Positions 14,829-22,652 of a DNA stretch of 29,294 bases are shown here, in pieces. The stretch is from Gaiellasilicea sp039914895 (GTDB lineage: Bacteria; Actinomycetota; Thermoleophilia; Gaiellales; Gaiellaceae): NCBI GenBank assembly GCA_039914895.1, contig JBDSOJ010000070.1:1-29294 (forward strand), written 5' to 3'. Made by a program: the position numbers and the translations under genes. Numbering within the stretch: position 1 is the first letter of the stretch; each line of letters begins with the position of its first letter. The notes under the pieces are model-generated. The model made no database searches and was not told where the DNA came from. It saw only the letters and a list, made by a program, of their open reading frames with translations.

Positions 14829-14977
14829 TCGAGCCTTCCGCTAGCCCGTCGCTTCCCTGGCCGGGTGCTCGCGGCGCTCCAGCGGCGGGCCGTACTTCCG
14901 TTCTGTCCCACCGGCCTACGCACCACGAGCGACGAGCCAGGAACCGACGGGACGGCACGTGAGGACCCGGCCTGGCC

Positions 14978-15925
14978 TCAGCCCGGGATCGTGAGCACGA
15001 TCTTGCCGAGCTGCGCGCCCGCTTCCAGCCGCTCGTGGGCGGCGCGGATCTCCGAGAGCGGGAACGTCGAGTCGACGTGCACCATTGCGCGCCCCGAGCG
15101 GATGAGCTCGTAGGCGCCGAGAAAGTCCTCGCGCGTTCCCATCGTCGAGCCGTAGATCGTCAGCTGCTTCCACCAGAAGCGGTGCAGCTGCGCCGGCGGG
15201 TTCGGGCCGCTCGTCGCACCGCAGACCGTGACGCGGCCACCGGCCTTGACCGCTGAGAGCGAGTCCTTCCACGTCGCCTCGCCGACCGTCTCGACGACGA
15301 GGTCGACGCCGCCGAGCTCCTTCGCTGCTGCCGCCGCCTCGGCATGCGGGACGGCGATGTCGGCGCCCCACTCGCGCGCCCGCTCGAGCTTGGCCTCCGA
15401 GCTCGACGTGACGAGCGTCTTCGCCCCGATCGCCCGGGCGATCTCGAAGGCCGCCGTCGCGACGCCGCCGCCGATCCCCCAGATCAGCACCCACTCGCCG
15501 GCCACGAGCCGGGCTTTCGTCACGAGCATCCGAAACGCGGTCTCGTATACGAGCGGAAACGCCGCCGCGGTCTCGAATGAGATCGCATCGTCGAGCGGGA
15601 ACACGTTCGTCTCGGGCACCGCGATCAGCTCGGCGTGCGTCCCGTCCGTGTGCTCGCCGATCACGGTGATCACGTTCCCGTGCTCGAGCCCCGGGTTGAT
15701 CACGACGCGTTCGCCCGTATCGACGCGGATGCCGGCGCCGTCGGCGCCGAGGATGCGCGGCTTCGGAACTGACGGCAGCCCCTTCCGCACCCAGAGGTCG
15801 AGATGGTTCAGCGAGGCCGCCCGCAGCGAGATCAGCACCTCGCCCGGCCCGGCGACGGGATCGTCGACGTCCTCGTACCGGAGCACCTCCGGGCCACCGT
15901 CCTCGTGGATGCAGACCGCCTTCAC
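14978..15925 (-). CDS. MDR-superfamily alcohol dehydrogenase / quinone oxidoreductase
   Basis: 315 aa medium-chain dehydrogenase/reductase, cytoplasmic, NAD(P)H-dependent. N-terminal GroES-like part: EDGGPEVLRYEDVD, SLNHLDLWVRKGLP and ILGADGAGIRVDTGERVV. The Rossmann part has VLIWGIGGGVATAAFEIA followed by AKTLVTSSSEAKLERAREWG. The lobe that holds the structural zinc Cys quartet in many alcohol dehydrogenases is missing: the chain goes straight from INPGLEHGNV to GEHTDGTHAELIAVP. A zinc-independent quinone oxidoreductase or enoyl reductase role is therefore possible. The GTG start at 15925 is only 15 nt from the divergent queG start, so their promoters must overlap. Confidence 0.82.
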   Translation of the reverse strand: MKAVCIHEDGGPEVLRYEDVDDPVAGPGEVLISLRAASLNHLDLWVRKGLPSVPKPRILGADGAGIRVDTGERVVINPGLEHGNVITVIGEHTDGTHAELIAVPETNVFPLDDAISFETAAAFPLVYETAFRMLVTKARLVAGEWVLIWGIGGGVATAAFEIARAIGAKTLVTSSSEAKLERAREWGADIAVPHAEAAAAAKELGGVDLVVETVGEATWKDSLSAVKAGGRVTVCGATSGPNPPAQLHRFWWKQLTIYGSTMGTREDFLGAYELIRSGRAMVHVDSTFPLSEIRAAHERLEAGAQLGKIVLTIPG

Positions 15926-15928
15926 GGG

Positions 15929-15934
15929 CACAAT
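15929..15934 (+). promoter_or_regulatory. Possible -10 box CACAAT for queG
   Basis: CACAAT lies 6 nt before the ATG at 15941. It keeps A2 and T6 of TANNNT. It is squeezed into the 15-bp gap between divergent starts. Confidence 0.35.
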
Positions 15935-15938
15935 CCTG
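15933..15938 (-). promoter_or_regulatory. Possible -10 box CAGGAT for the MDR gene
   Basis: Minus-strand CAGGAT lies 7 nt before the GTG at 15925 and overlaps the queG -10 candidate by 2 bp on the other strand. Confidence 0.3.
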
Positions 15939-15940
15939 TC

Positions 15941-16948
15941 ATGACCGCTGCCGAGCTGACCCGGTTGGGCGAGGAGCTCGGGCTCGACGCGGTCGGCGCC
16001 GCGCTCGCCGGCCCCTACGAGGAGACGGAGCGTCACATCCGCGAGCGCAAGGAGCGCGGGCTCTTCGCGACGATGGGGTTCACGACGCGGCGACCGGAGG
16101 TCTCCTGTCACCCCGAGGAGCTGCTCCCCGGAGCACGCACCGTGGTCTCCGCGGCGCTCTGCTACTGGGCCGACGCACCGGAGGGCGGGCCGGGGGAGGG
16201 GCGGCTCGCGCGCTACACCTGGTCTGACCGCTACCGCGAGCTGCGCGAGAGCCTCGACGCGCTCGGCCGTCGGCTCGGGGGCTCCTACCGCGTGCTCGTC
16301 GACGAATCGGACCACGTCGACCGGGAGGGCGCCGTGCGCGCGGGCGTCGCCTTCTATGGCAAGAACACGCTCGCGATCACGAGGCGGCACGGATCGTGGG
16401 TCGTGCTCGGCACGCTCGTCACCGATCGCGAGATCGAGCCCTCGGAGCCCCTCGACGCCGGCTGCGGCTCGTGCACGCTCTGCATCGACGCGTGCCCGAC
16501 GGCTGCGCTCGACGAGCCCGGGACGCTCGACTCGACGCGATGTCTCTCCTACTGGACGCAGGCGCCGGCGGCGATCCCGGAGGACTACCGCGCCGAGCTG
16601 GGCGCATCCGTCTACGGCTGCGACATCTGCCAGGACGTCTGTCCCTGGAACCGCGGCGTCGAGAAACGGCGCGCCGGGTCGCGGCCGCCCGGCGGCGCGG
16701 AGCCAACGGTTTCGCTCGTCGACTGGCTCGAGGCCACCGGCGACGAGCTCCTCACCCGCTACGACCGCCTCTACGTGCCGCGAAACGATCCACGCTGGTT
16801 GCGCCGGAACGCCCTCGTCGCGGCCGGGAACGTCGGCGGCGACGCCGAACGGACGGCGGTCGAGCGCTACGCCGACGGCGAGGACGAGCTCCTGCGGGAG
16901 CATGCGGAGTGGGCGCTCCGGCAGCTCGATCGGCGGAGCACGGCATGA
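15941..16948 (+). CDS. queG: Epoxyqueuosine reductase QueG
   Basis: 335 aa cytoplasmic enzyme for the last step of queuosine tRNA modification, reducing epoxyqueuosine with a cobalamin cofactor and two 4Fe-4S clusters. The cluster motifs CGSCTLCIDACPTAAL and CDICQDVCPWNR are complete. Upstream family stretches include MGFTTRRPEVSCHPEELLPG, the catalytic-region LVDESDHVDREGAVRAG and GVAFYGKNTLAITRRHGSW. The C-terminus ends in HEAT-like helices (RRNALVAAGNVGGDAERTAV), as usual. Length is within the family range (about 310-380 aa). Its stop overlaps the histidine kinase ATG (ATGA), an unexpected pairing that suggests co-transcription by compaction rather than shared function. Divergent from the MDR gene across 15 nt. 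Confidence 0.93.
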   Translation: MTAAELTRLGEELGLDAVGAALAGPYEETERHIRERKERGLFATMGFTTRRPEVSCHPEELLPGARTVVSAALCYWADAPEGGPGEGRLARYTWSDRYRELRESLDALGRRLGGSYRVLVDESDHVDREGAVRAGVAFYGKNTLAITRRHGSWVVLGTLVTDREIEPSEPLDAGCGSCTLCIDACPTAALDEPGTLDSTRCLSYWTQAPAAIPEDYRAELGASVYGCDICQDVCPWNRGVEKRRAGSRPPGGAEPTVSLVDWLEATGDELLTRYDRLYVPRNDPRWLRRNALVAAGNVGGDAERTAVERYADGEDELLREHAEWALRQLDRRSTA

Positions 16949-18702
16949 CGCTGCTCCACATCCTCGCCTGGGTGCGGCTCTCGCTGGTGCCGCTCGCGCT
17001 GGCAAAGCTCCTGCTCGACCGCGACGCCTTCCCCACGACCTATGAGGCGGCCGCCTGGTGGCTGCTCGGCGCGCAGTCCGTCGTCGCTCTCGGTCTGGCT
17101 GCGCTCGCGTACGCGTGGCGCGGTCGCAGGCGAGGGCTGGCCGCCCTCAACGTCGTCGCGGATGGCGCGCTCGTGTTCGGGCTGACGGTCGTCTACGCGT
17201 GGGAGCCGGATCAGCCTCTGCGCTCGCTGTTCTTCCTCGTCGTCCTCGAGGCGGCGATCTTCTTCAGGCTGCGCGGTGGACTTCTCACGGCCGCCGCGAC
17301 GTTGCCGCTGCTCGTCGTCGGCGAGCTCGTTCGGGACAACGAGTTCGGCTACGGCTTCCAGCCCGAGTCGATGGGTCTGCGAACGGTCGTCGCGCTCGCG
17401 CTCGGAGGAGTGGTCAGCCGGCTCGTGGGGATGGAGCGCGCGCAGGCGCGCAAAGCCGACGAGCGCGCCGCCGAGGCCGAGCGGCTCCGGGACGAGCTCG
17501 TTCGGCGGATCGACGTCTTCGAGGCGACGAGCCGCGCCGCGCGGTCGCTCGGATCGTCGCTCGACCTGGACGAGGCCTTCGCGGCGTTCGTGCCCGAGCT
17601 CCGCGCGCTCCTGCCGTTCGACCGCGCGGCGATCCTGCTCGCCGAGGGAGACGGCGCCCGGGTGATGGCGACCGCGGGCCTCGGCGCCGAGGAGTATCTC
17701 GCCCCCGGCACCGCGATCGCCGTCCAGGGCTCGATCCTAGAGGACGTGATCGGAGAGGGCCGGACGATCTATCGCGAGGACGTCGCCGTGCACCTGTACC
17801 CCGAGGAGACTGGGCTTCTCGCCCTCGGCGTTCGCTCCCGCGTGGTGGCGCCGCTCCAGCTCGGGACGCGCTCGATCGGCGCGCTAGCGCTCTCCCGTTC
17901 CGAGCCGTCCTCGTTCCGCCCGGAGGAGCTCGGGCTCGTGACGGTGCTCGGGCGGCTCGTCGCGACCGCGGTGCAGAACCTGCGCACCTACGAAGCCGAG
18001 CGTGCGACGGTCGACGAGTTGCGGCGCTTGTCCGCGCTCCGCGCCGACTTCGTCTCGCTCGTCTCGCACGAGCTGCGGAGCCCGATGGCTGCCGTGATCG
18101 GATCGGCGCGGACGCTACAGGCACGCTGGCGCGAGCTTGGGCCCGAGCAGCGCGAGGCCTTCCTCGCTGTGATCGCGGACGAGACCTCGCGGCTGTCGGC
18201 GCTCGTCGGCGACGTGCTCGACACCTCCCGGATCGAGGCCGGCACCTTCGGCTACCAGTTCGACGACGTCGATCTGACCGGGGTCCTGCGCGACTCGGTT
18301 GCAGCCGCCGAGATCGGTCAGGACGAGGTTCGCCTGGCCGCCGAGCTGCCGTCCGAGCTTCCCGGCGTGCACGGCGACGCGGGTCGGCTTCGGCAGCTCG
18401 TCGACAACCTGATCTCGAACGCGATCAAGTACTCCAACGCGGGCGGCGAGGTCCGGGTGGACGCGCACGCCGACGACGGTCACATCGTCGTGCGCGTGCG
18501 CGACTCCGGCCCCGGCATCCGCGCCGAGCACCACGCACAGATCTTCGAGAAGTTCGGCCGGGCCGGCGGCTCGGCCAAGCCCGGCACCGGGCTCGGGCTC
18601 TTCCTCTCACGCTCGTTCGCCGAGGCCCACGGCGGCTCGCTCGAGGTCGAGTCGACACCGGGCGAGGGTGCCCTGTTCACGTTGCGGCTGCCGACGAACT
18701 AG
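16945..18702 (+). CDS. Membrane-bound GAF sensor histidine kinase
   Basis: 585 aa. About six N-terminal hydrophobic segments (residues about 5-155, starting LLHILAWVRLSLVPLALA) are followed by a coiled linker (about 155-190), a GAF domain (about 195-350) and a HisKA/HATPase_c core. His375 in SLVSHELRSPMAAVIG is the phospho-acceptor. The ATP site shows the N box (NLISNAIKYSN), G1 (RDSGPGI), F box (FEKFGR) and G2 (GTGLGLFLSR), so kinase activity is expected. No response regulator gene is adjacent, which makes it an orphan here; the OmpR-type regulator at 28736 is 10 kb away and no link is evident. Translation is coupled to queG through a 4-nt overlap. Confidence 0.92.
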   Translation: MTLLHILAWVRLSLVPLALAKLLLDRDAFPTTYEAAAWWLLGAQSVVALGLAALAYAWRGRRRGLAALNVVADGALVFGLTVVYAWEPDQPLRSLFFLVVLEAAIFFRLRGGLLTAAATLPLLVVGELVRDNEFGYGFQPESMGLRTVVALALGGVVSRLVGMERAQARKADERAAEAERLRDELVRRIDVFEATSRAARSLGSSLDLDEAFAAFVPELRALLPFDRAAILLAEGDGARVMATAGLGAEEYLAPGTAIAVQGSILEDVIGEGRTIYREDVAVHLYPEETGLLALGVRSRVVAPLQLGTRSIGALALSRSEPSSFRPEELGLVTVLGRLVATAVQNLRTYEAERATVDELRRLSALRADFVSLVSHELRSPMAAVIGSARTLQARWRELGPEQREAFLAVIADETSRLSALVGDVLDTSRIEAGTFGYQFDDVDLTGVLRDSVAAAEIGQDEVRLAAELPSELPGVHGDAGRLRQLVDNLISNAIKYSNAGGEVRVDAHADDGHIVVRVRDSGPGIRAEHHAQIFEKFGRAGGSAKPGTGLGLFLSRSFAEAHGGSLEVESTPGEGALFTLRLPTN

Positions 18703-18765
18703 TGCTGCGTCTCAGAAGTCGCGTGAGGTTCTGGGGAGTGACCGAGTGCGAGCTGTGTCGCACGG

Positions 18766-18800
18766 TGTCCGCCCACGTGCTGGTGGCACGTGGGCGGGCG
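18766..18800. terminator. Strong hairpin between convergent genes
   Basis: Arms CGCCCACGTGC (18770-18780) and GCACGTGGGCG (18786-18796) are perfectly complementary around a 5-nt loop, and pairing extends outward with G-U pairs. It lies in the 159-bp gap between the kinase stop (18702) and the WYL gene stop (18862). It could end transcription from either side, but there is no T run. Each arm contains CACGTG, so a protein-binding site is an alternative. Confidence 0.45.
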
Positions 18801-18861
18801 CCGGGGGCCGTCAGGCGTGCTCGGGCGCCGCCGGAGCCCATGAGATTTCTGGGACGCAGTA

Positions 18862-20877
18862 CTAACCGGGCAGCTTGACGCGCGAGAGTCGCAGCTCCTT
18901 GACGAGCTGCGCGGCGCGCTTCGCGATCACCGGCCGGACGTCCGCCGGCTCGAGCACGACGGCGTCGCCGCGGTCGGCCAGGATCTCGCTGACCAGCCAC
19001 TCCCGCGAGCCGACGCGCAGCGTGGCGAGCGCCGAGCCGTCCGTCAATCTCGTCGCTCCGCGCTCGATCCGATAGCGGGCGATGGGTTTCGCATAGCGGA
19101 CGCGAACCTGGAGGGCGTCCTCGAGGAAGTGGGGATCGAACCCGTCGCGCGGCTCGAAGCGGTCGTCGGTGACCCGCGCGGAGCGCATCCGGTCGAGCCG
19201 GAAAGAGCGCTCGCCATCCGAGGAACGATCCCAGGTGTGGATGATCCAGTTCGGCAGCACGCGCTCGAACGTGTACGGCTCGACGAGCCGCTCGGACGGC
19301 GTCTCCTCACCATCCTTCATGTAATCGATCGCGACGACTCGGCGCTCGGCGATCCCGCGGGAGAGTGTCGCGACGAGCTCTTCTTCGTCCAGCTCCGCGC
19401 GCGGCTCGGGCGTCTGATGGTCCTCGAACTGCCCGAACGTGTCCTCGAGCTTCTTGCGGACGCGGTCGAGCGGCGTGTGCACCTGCGCTGCGATCGACGG
19501 CCCGACGATGTCGAGCGCGAGGCGGATCGCACGGGCCTCGAGCGGCGTCAGGCGCGGAGCGAGCCGGAAGACGTCGCCGTACAGCTCCTTGTCCACGCGC
19601 ACCGAGCCGCCGTCGAGCTCGGCATAGACCGTGTAGCAGCCGCCGCCGAAGTTGACGAGGTTCAGCAGCGAAAGGTGATCCTGGAGCTCCTCGCGCGGGA
19701 TGTGGAAGCGCGCCGCGAGATCGTCCGCGTCGAGCTGCGCGTCGCGGTTCTCGCCACACGCGGCGAGCAGGTAGGCGAGCAGCGCCTGGAGGACGCCGAA
19801 CCGTTCCGGTGCGACGGCGGGGGCGGGGCGCTCGCCGCCGTCGGGCGCCGCCTCGGTCGCCTTCTCGCGCGCGAGCTTCGGCGGCTCGGCCTCGTGCGCC
19901 GCACGAACGCGCCCGAGACCCTCGGCGCAGGCTGCCCGCAGCTCTTCGGGCTCGAGTGGGACGGCGCGGCCGTTCTGGCGCAGCACCCAGCCGGCGAGCG
20001 GCCCGATCGCCGCGTACTCGGTCTCGAACACGCCGTCCACCAGCGTTCCGGCCTCCCGTAGCGTCCGGTGTACCCACCAGGCGGTGTCGCTCGTCACCTC
20101 GACCTTCGCCGTGCCGGCGACCGGGCCATGCTGCCAGTCCTCGCCGACGCGATACGCGTCGACCCGGAAGTCGGCGGGACGCCGGAAGTCGCGCTCGCGG
20201 CGGGTGGCGAAACGGATGTCGCTGCGAATGCGCGAGACGCGGAACGTCCGGACGTCCTCGTTGTCGAGGTCGTGGCCGACGACGTACCAGGTGCCGCGGT
20301 CGCGGCGGAGCGCGTAGGGGTTGAGCGCCCGCTCCCGCACCTGGTCGCGCCGGGGAGACCAGTAGCTGAACTTGATCGTCCGCTGCTTCGCGATTGCCGA
20401 CTCGAGCTTCGAGAGCCGGCCGGCCATCTCGGGCGAGTAGTCGGGGTCGCGCACCTGCACGCTTGCGGCCGTCTCGGTCGGAGCGTCGTCGAACCCGGGC
20501 CGGCCGAGGGCGAGGTTCTGGAGCGCGAGCCGGAGCGGCTCGGAGTACGCGAACGTTCCCTCGAGCATGTACAGCGCCGTCTGGAGCGCCGCCAGCTCGT
20601 CGTCGTCGAGCTCGAGCTCGTCGAGGAAGTAGTTCTCGGAGCGGAGCGTGTACAGCTCCTCGCCGGTGAACTCGTCCCGCTGCGAGTGGAGTGGGACGCC
20701 GAGGCCGATCAGCTCGGCGCGGTCGGAGTAGAAGCGGCGCGCGAACGCCTCGTCGGACATCTCGGAGTAGCCCTCGACGTTGCCCTTCACGTCGCGCGCG
20801 GTCAGCGGCCGACGCTCCGCCATCAGGAAGGCGACGAGCGAGAGCTGACGGATCAGCTTGTCGGTGTCGTGCGACAC
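18862..20877 (-). CDS. Double WYL-domain transcriptional regulator, fused PafBC-like
   Basis: 671 aa. It looks like two head-to-tail copies of an HTH-WYL protein. First copy: MSHDTDKLIRQLSLVAFLMA with a winged-helix-like start, a WYL region at about 170-220 (TIKFSYWSPRRDQVRERALN, then DRGTWYVVGHDLDN) and a WCX-like end. Second copy from about 360: helix-turn-helix-like RFHIPREELQDHLSLLNLVN, and a WYL region RRVVAIDYMKDGEETPSERL, then WIIHTWDRSSDGERSFRLDR. PafB and PafC are normally separate neighbours controlling the mycobacterial DNA-damage response; fused forms exist in some actinobacteria. WYL domains bind single-stranded nucleic acid or related ligands. No proteasome genes are in the window. 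GTG start with TAAGCT 7 nt upstream. Confidence 0.85.
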   Translation of the reverse strand: MSHDTDKLIRQLSLVAFLMAERRPLTARDVKGNVEGYSEMSDEAFARRFYSDRAELIGLGVPLHSQRDEFTGEELYTLRSENYFLDELELDDDELAALQTALYMLEGTFAYSEPLRLALQNLALGRPGFDDAPTETAASVQVRDPDYSPEMAGRLSKLESAIAKQRTIKFSYWSPRRDQVRERALNPYALRRDRGTWYVVGHDLDNEDVRTFRVSRIRSDIRFATRRERDFRRPADFRVDAYRVGEDWQHGPVAGTAKVEVTSDTAWWVHRTLREAGTLVDGVFETEYAAIGPLAGWVLRQNGRAVPLEPEELRAACAEGLGRVRAAHEAEPPKLAREKATEAAPDGGERPAPAVAPERFGVLQALLAYLLAACGENRDAQLDADDLAARFHIPREELQDHLSLLNLVNFGGGCYTVYAELDGGSVRVDKELYGDVFRLAPRLTPLEARAIRLALDIVGPSIAAQVHTPLDRVRKKLEDTFGQFEDHQTPEPRAELDEEELVATLSRGIAERRVVAIDYMKDGEETPSERLVEPYTFERVLPNWIIHTWDRSSDGERSFRLDRMRSARVTDDRFEPRDGFDPHFLEDALQVRVRYAKPIARYRIERGATRLTDGSALATLRVGSREWLVSEILADRGDAVVLEPADVRPVIAKRAAQLVKELRLSRVKLPG

Positions 20878-20884
20878 GAAGGCG

Positions 20885-20890
20885 AGCTTA
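20885..20890 (-). promoter_or_regulatory. -10 box TAAGCT, leaderless start
   Basis: Minus-strand TAAGCT lies 7 nt before the GTG at 20877. Confidence 0.45.
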
Positions 20891-20908
20891 TCGGCTCGCC
20901 GTCAGCAG

Positions 20909-21391
20909 CTACGCCGCCGCGAGGCTGCGTTCGAGGTGCTGGTGCGACGGGCAGTAGTCCCGTTCGGGCAGGGGAGTGCGCTGGCACGGCTTGCCCTTAC
21001 GGGTGGTCGCGCGGCAGCGGGCGACGCCCCCGTCGAGCGCCCCGGCTTCGAGCTGCTCCTCGATGAAGCCGATGGCCGCAGCGACTCCCTCCTTCACCGC
21101 CCAGGCGACCTGCGCCTGCGCCGTGATCGGGAAGAAGCGCCTGATGTCCTGAAAGAGAGCTCGGTCGGGCTTCGCGAAGTAGTGCGGGTCGGCCGCCAGC
21201 CGCTCCATCGTCTGCTCGCACTGCTCGAGCACCGAGCGGCGCGACTCCAGCTGTACAGGCGGCTCCGCATACGGGTCGATCAGGTCCTTGATCGAGCGGT
21301 AGATCGCTCGCGAATACTGATACATGCACGCCTGCAGCTGCACGAGTTGGGCTTCCATCTGGGCGGTCATCGCTCCCTGTCTGTCCCGCAT
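20909..21391 (-). CDS. Helical protein with C-terminal DUF5763-like zinc motif
   Basis: 160 aa, soluble. The N-terminal two thirds are helical and charged (AQLVQLQACMYQYSRAIYRS, LESRRSVLEQCEQTMERLAA, ITAQAQVAWAVKEGVAAAIG). The C-terminus carries a compact Cys/His motif, RCRATTRKGKPCQRTPLPER followed by DYCPSHQ (C..C..C..H). This pattern is that of DUF5763-like zinc modules of unknown function, found at the ends of many unrelated proteins. The start is uncertain: ATGs at 21391, 21370 and 21358 are in frame. A TATACT promoter upstream would give a leader of about 35 nt for the first. It is followed 31 nt later by the WYL regulator, which has its own -10 box. Confidence 0.75.
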   Translation of the reverse strand: MRDRQGAMTAQMEAQLVQLQACMYQYSRAIYRSIKDLIDPYAEPPVQLESRRSVLEQCEQTMERLAADPHYFAKPDRALFQDIRRFFPITAQAQVAWAVKEGVAAAIGFIEEQLEAGALDGGVARCRATTRKGKPCQRTPLPERDYCPSHQHLERSLAAA

Positions 21392-21426
21392 TCAGGCCGA
21401 AAACGAGGATTCGGCCGGTTCCGTCG

Positions 21427-21458
21427 GCACCAGTATACGGATTCCGGTGCTGTTACAA
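21427..21458 (-). promoter_or_regulatory. Promoter with TATACT (-10) and TTGTAA (-35)
   Basis: On the minus strand TTGTAA (21458-21453) and TATACT (21437-21432) are 15 nt apart and face the gene starting at 21391. GCACC (21427-21431) and GGTGC (21446-21450) form an inverted repeat flanking the -10 box, which could be an operator. The surrounding AT-rich stretch (21451-21475) holds the similar units GTTACAAAGTC and GTTTACATAAGTC. Confidence 0.45.
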
Positions 21459-21505
21459 AGTCGTTTACATAAGTCTTTCGAAGCCGAGAATCGGCACGAG
21501 GTTCA

Positions 21506-21540
21506 CCCGGGCGGTTGCGAGGCGTGTCCCCGCGCCCGGG
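21506..21540 (-). terminator. Possible terminator hairpin after the SPOR-like gene
   Basis: Arms CCCGGGCG (21506-21513) and CGCCCGGG (21533-21540) are perfectly complementary around a 19-nt loop, starting 18 nt beyond the stop at 21559. There is no T tract. Confidence 0.35.
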
Positions 21541-21558
21541 AGTCCCTACACCTGCTCG

Positions 21559-22230
21559 CTACTGAACGATCTCGCGCTGGTAGGCGCTCGGGAACACCGT
21601 TCGGGCGCGCTGGAGCGCCGAGGACGCTTCCGCTTCGTTCTCGAACACGCCCTGGAAGACGACGTAGTAGCCCGGGTGGAGGCTCGCATACTGCGAGGAG
21701 TCCAGGACGCCGACGCGTCGAAGGCCGCCGTCACGCGCCTTCTTCGCCTGCGCGCCCGCGGCGTCGCGACCGTTCGTCTGCGGCAGCGAGAGCAGCACGA
21801 TCGTCCAGCCGCGACGCTCGCGCGGCCACGCGATCACGGCCGGGTTCGTCGGCGGGGGCGGGGCGGTCGTTGCGGGCGCCGTGGTGGCGGTCGCGGTCGT
21901 CGTCGGCTCCTCCGGCGCCGTCAGGGTCGGCGTGGTGTCGGTGACGGTGAGGCTGCCGCCGGTCGCGGTGGCGATCGCGTCCGGCTCCTCGCCGTCGCCG
22001 GAGATCGCGATCGCGGCACCGGTGCCGAGCACGGCGATCACGAGTCCGAGCAGCGCGGGCACGACCCACACGCCCGCCCAGCCGTGGCGCTCGGAGACGG
22101 TCGTCGCGGCTCGGCCGACCGGGCCTGACAGCTCCCGCCCGAGGCGGCCGCCGCAGTCGAGGCAGTACTCCTGGCTCGGCTCCACGGGGGCGTTGCACCG
22201 GGGGCAGCGGGGCTGTCCGGGGGTGCTCAT
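21559..22230 (-). CDS. Zinc-ribbon membrane protein with C-terminal SPOR-like domain
   Basis: 223 aa. N-terminal zinc ribbon CPRCNAPVEPSQEYCLDCGG; one membrane segment (about residues 48-70, VWVVPALLGLVIAVLGTGAA); a Thr/Ala/Pro-rich linker; then a C-terminal domain of about 75 aa with WTIVLLSLPQTNGRD, YASLHPGYYVVFQGVFENEA and ARTVFPSAYQREIV, which reads like a SPOR-type fold exposed outside the cell. SPOR domains bind denuded peptidoglycan at division sites. The frame runs upstream, but the ATG at 22230 overlaps the preceding gene's stop by 4 nt and starts right before the ribbon. It is probably an envelope protein whose ribbon faces the cytoplasm. Confidence 0.78.
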   Translation of the reverse strand: MSTPGQPRCPRCNAPVEPSQEYCLDCGGRLGRELSGPVGRAATTVSERHGWAGVWVVPALLGLVIAVLGTGAAIAISGDGEEPDAIATATGGSLTVTDTTPTLTAPEEPTTTATATTAPATTAPPPPTNPAVIAWPRERRGWTIVLLSLPQTNGRDAAGAQAKKARDGGLRRVGVLDSSQYASLHPGYYVVFQGVFENEAEASSALQRARTVFPSAYQREIVQ

Positions 22231-22610
22231 CGCCCGTCCGCCGCCGCGGCGACCGGCCGGCCGCAGGTGGCGCAGAAGTGCGAGCCCCAGAGGAGCGGCG
22301 CACCGCACTCGCAACGGGCGGTCTTCGGGACGCCGGGTGCGCGCTGCGTGGCGCCGAGGAGGACATCGAGCTCGTGGATCCGCGCCTCGAGCCCGATCAG
22401 CTCGGCGCAGCGCTCGAGCAACAGGTCTTCGCGGAAGCGGTCGCGCCGGTACATCTCGAGCGAGAGCCCGCCCAGGTCGCGCAGCTTCTGCTCGCGCAGG
22501 CGCAGAAGCTCACGCCGCTCGCGCCGGAGCTGGCTCGTTGGGGGCGAGGGGCGCCGGCGCGGTCGTTCCTCGCGGCGCAGGAGCCGTTGCACGGGCGGAA
22601 GACGCACCAT
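22227..22610 (-). CDS. Coiled-coil zinc-ribbon protein
   Basis: 127 aa, soluble. A basic, Arg-rich N-terminal part is followed by a coiled coil (about 28-85, RRERRELLRLREQKLRDLGG, then MYRRDRFREDLLLERCAELI) and a C-terminal zinc ribbon CECGAPLLWGSHFCATCGRP with four Cys. No enzyme motif; a nucleic-acid or protein adaptor role is possible. It overlaps by 4 nt the next gene, which begins with its own zinc ribbon. The ATG at 22610 is supported by a TACACT box 7 nt upstream; a GTG is the next codon. Confidence 0.75.
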   Translation of the reverse strand: MVRLPPVQRLLRREERPRRRPSPPTSQLRRERRELLRLREQKLRDLGGLSLEMYRRDRFREDLLLERCAELIGLEARIHELDVLLGATQRAPGVPKTARCECGAPLLWGSHFCATCGRPVAAAADGR

Positions 22611-22617
22611 GCGGGCG

Positions 22618-22623
22618 AGTGTA
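22618..22623 (-). promoter_or_regulatory. -10 box TACACT, leaderless start
   Basis: Minus-strand TACACT lies 7 nt before the ATG at 22610, within the 42-nt gap after the aldehyde dehydrogenase stop. Confidence 0.5.
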
Positions 22624-22652
22624 CTAGTGGCTTCGGAGCGCCCTTCGAGGCT

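Noticed and set aside
14829..14977. Possible terminator in the gap between the DUF59 and MDR genes
   Set aside because: GC-rich with short inverted pieces such as TGAGG/CCTCA, but no stem long enough and no T run to call a terminator.
19129..21066. Long plus-strand frames opposite the WYL regulator
   Set aside because: No protein-like features; the minus strand has two clear HTH-WYL modules and a -10 box.
21453..21475. AT-rich repeats as DnaA boxes or an origin
   Set aside because: The units do not match the DnaA box consensus TTATCCACA and there are only two; no dnaA or dnaN gene is nearby.
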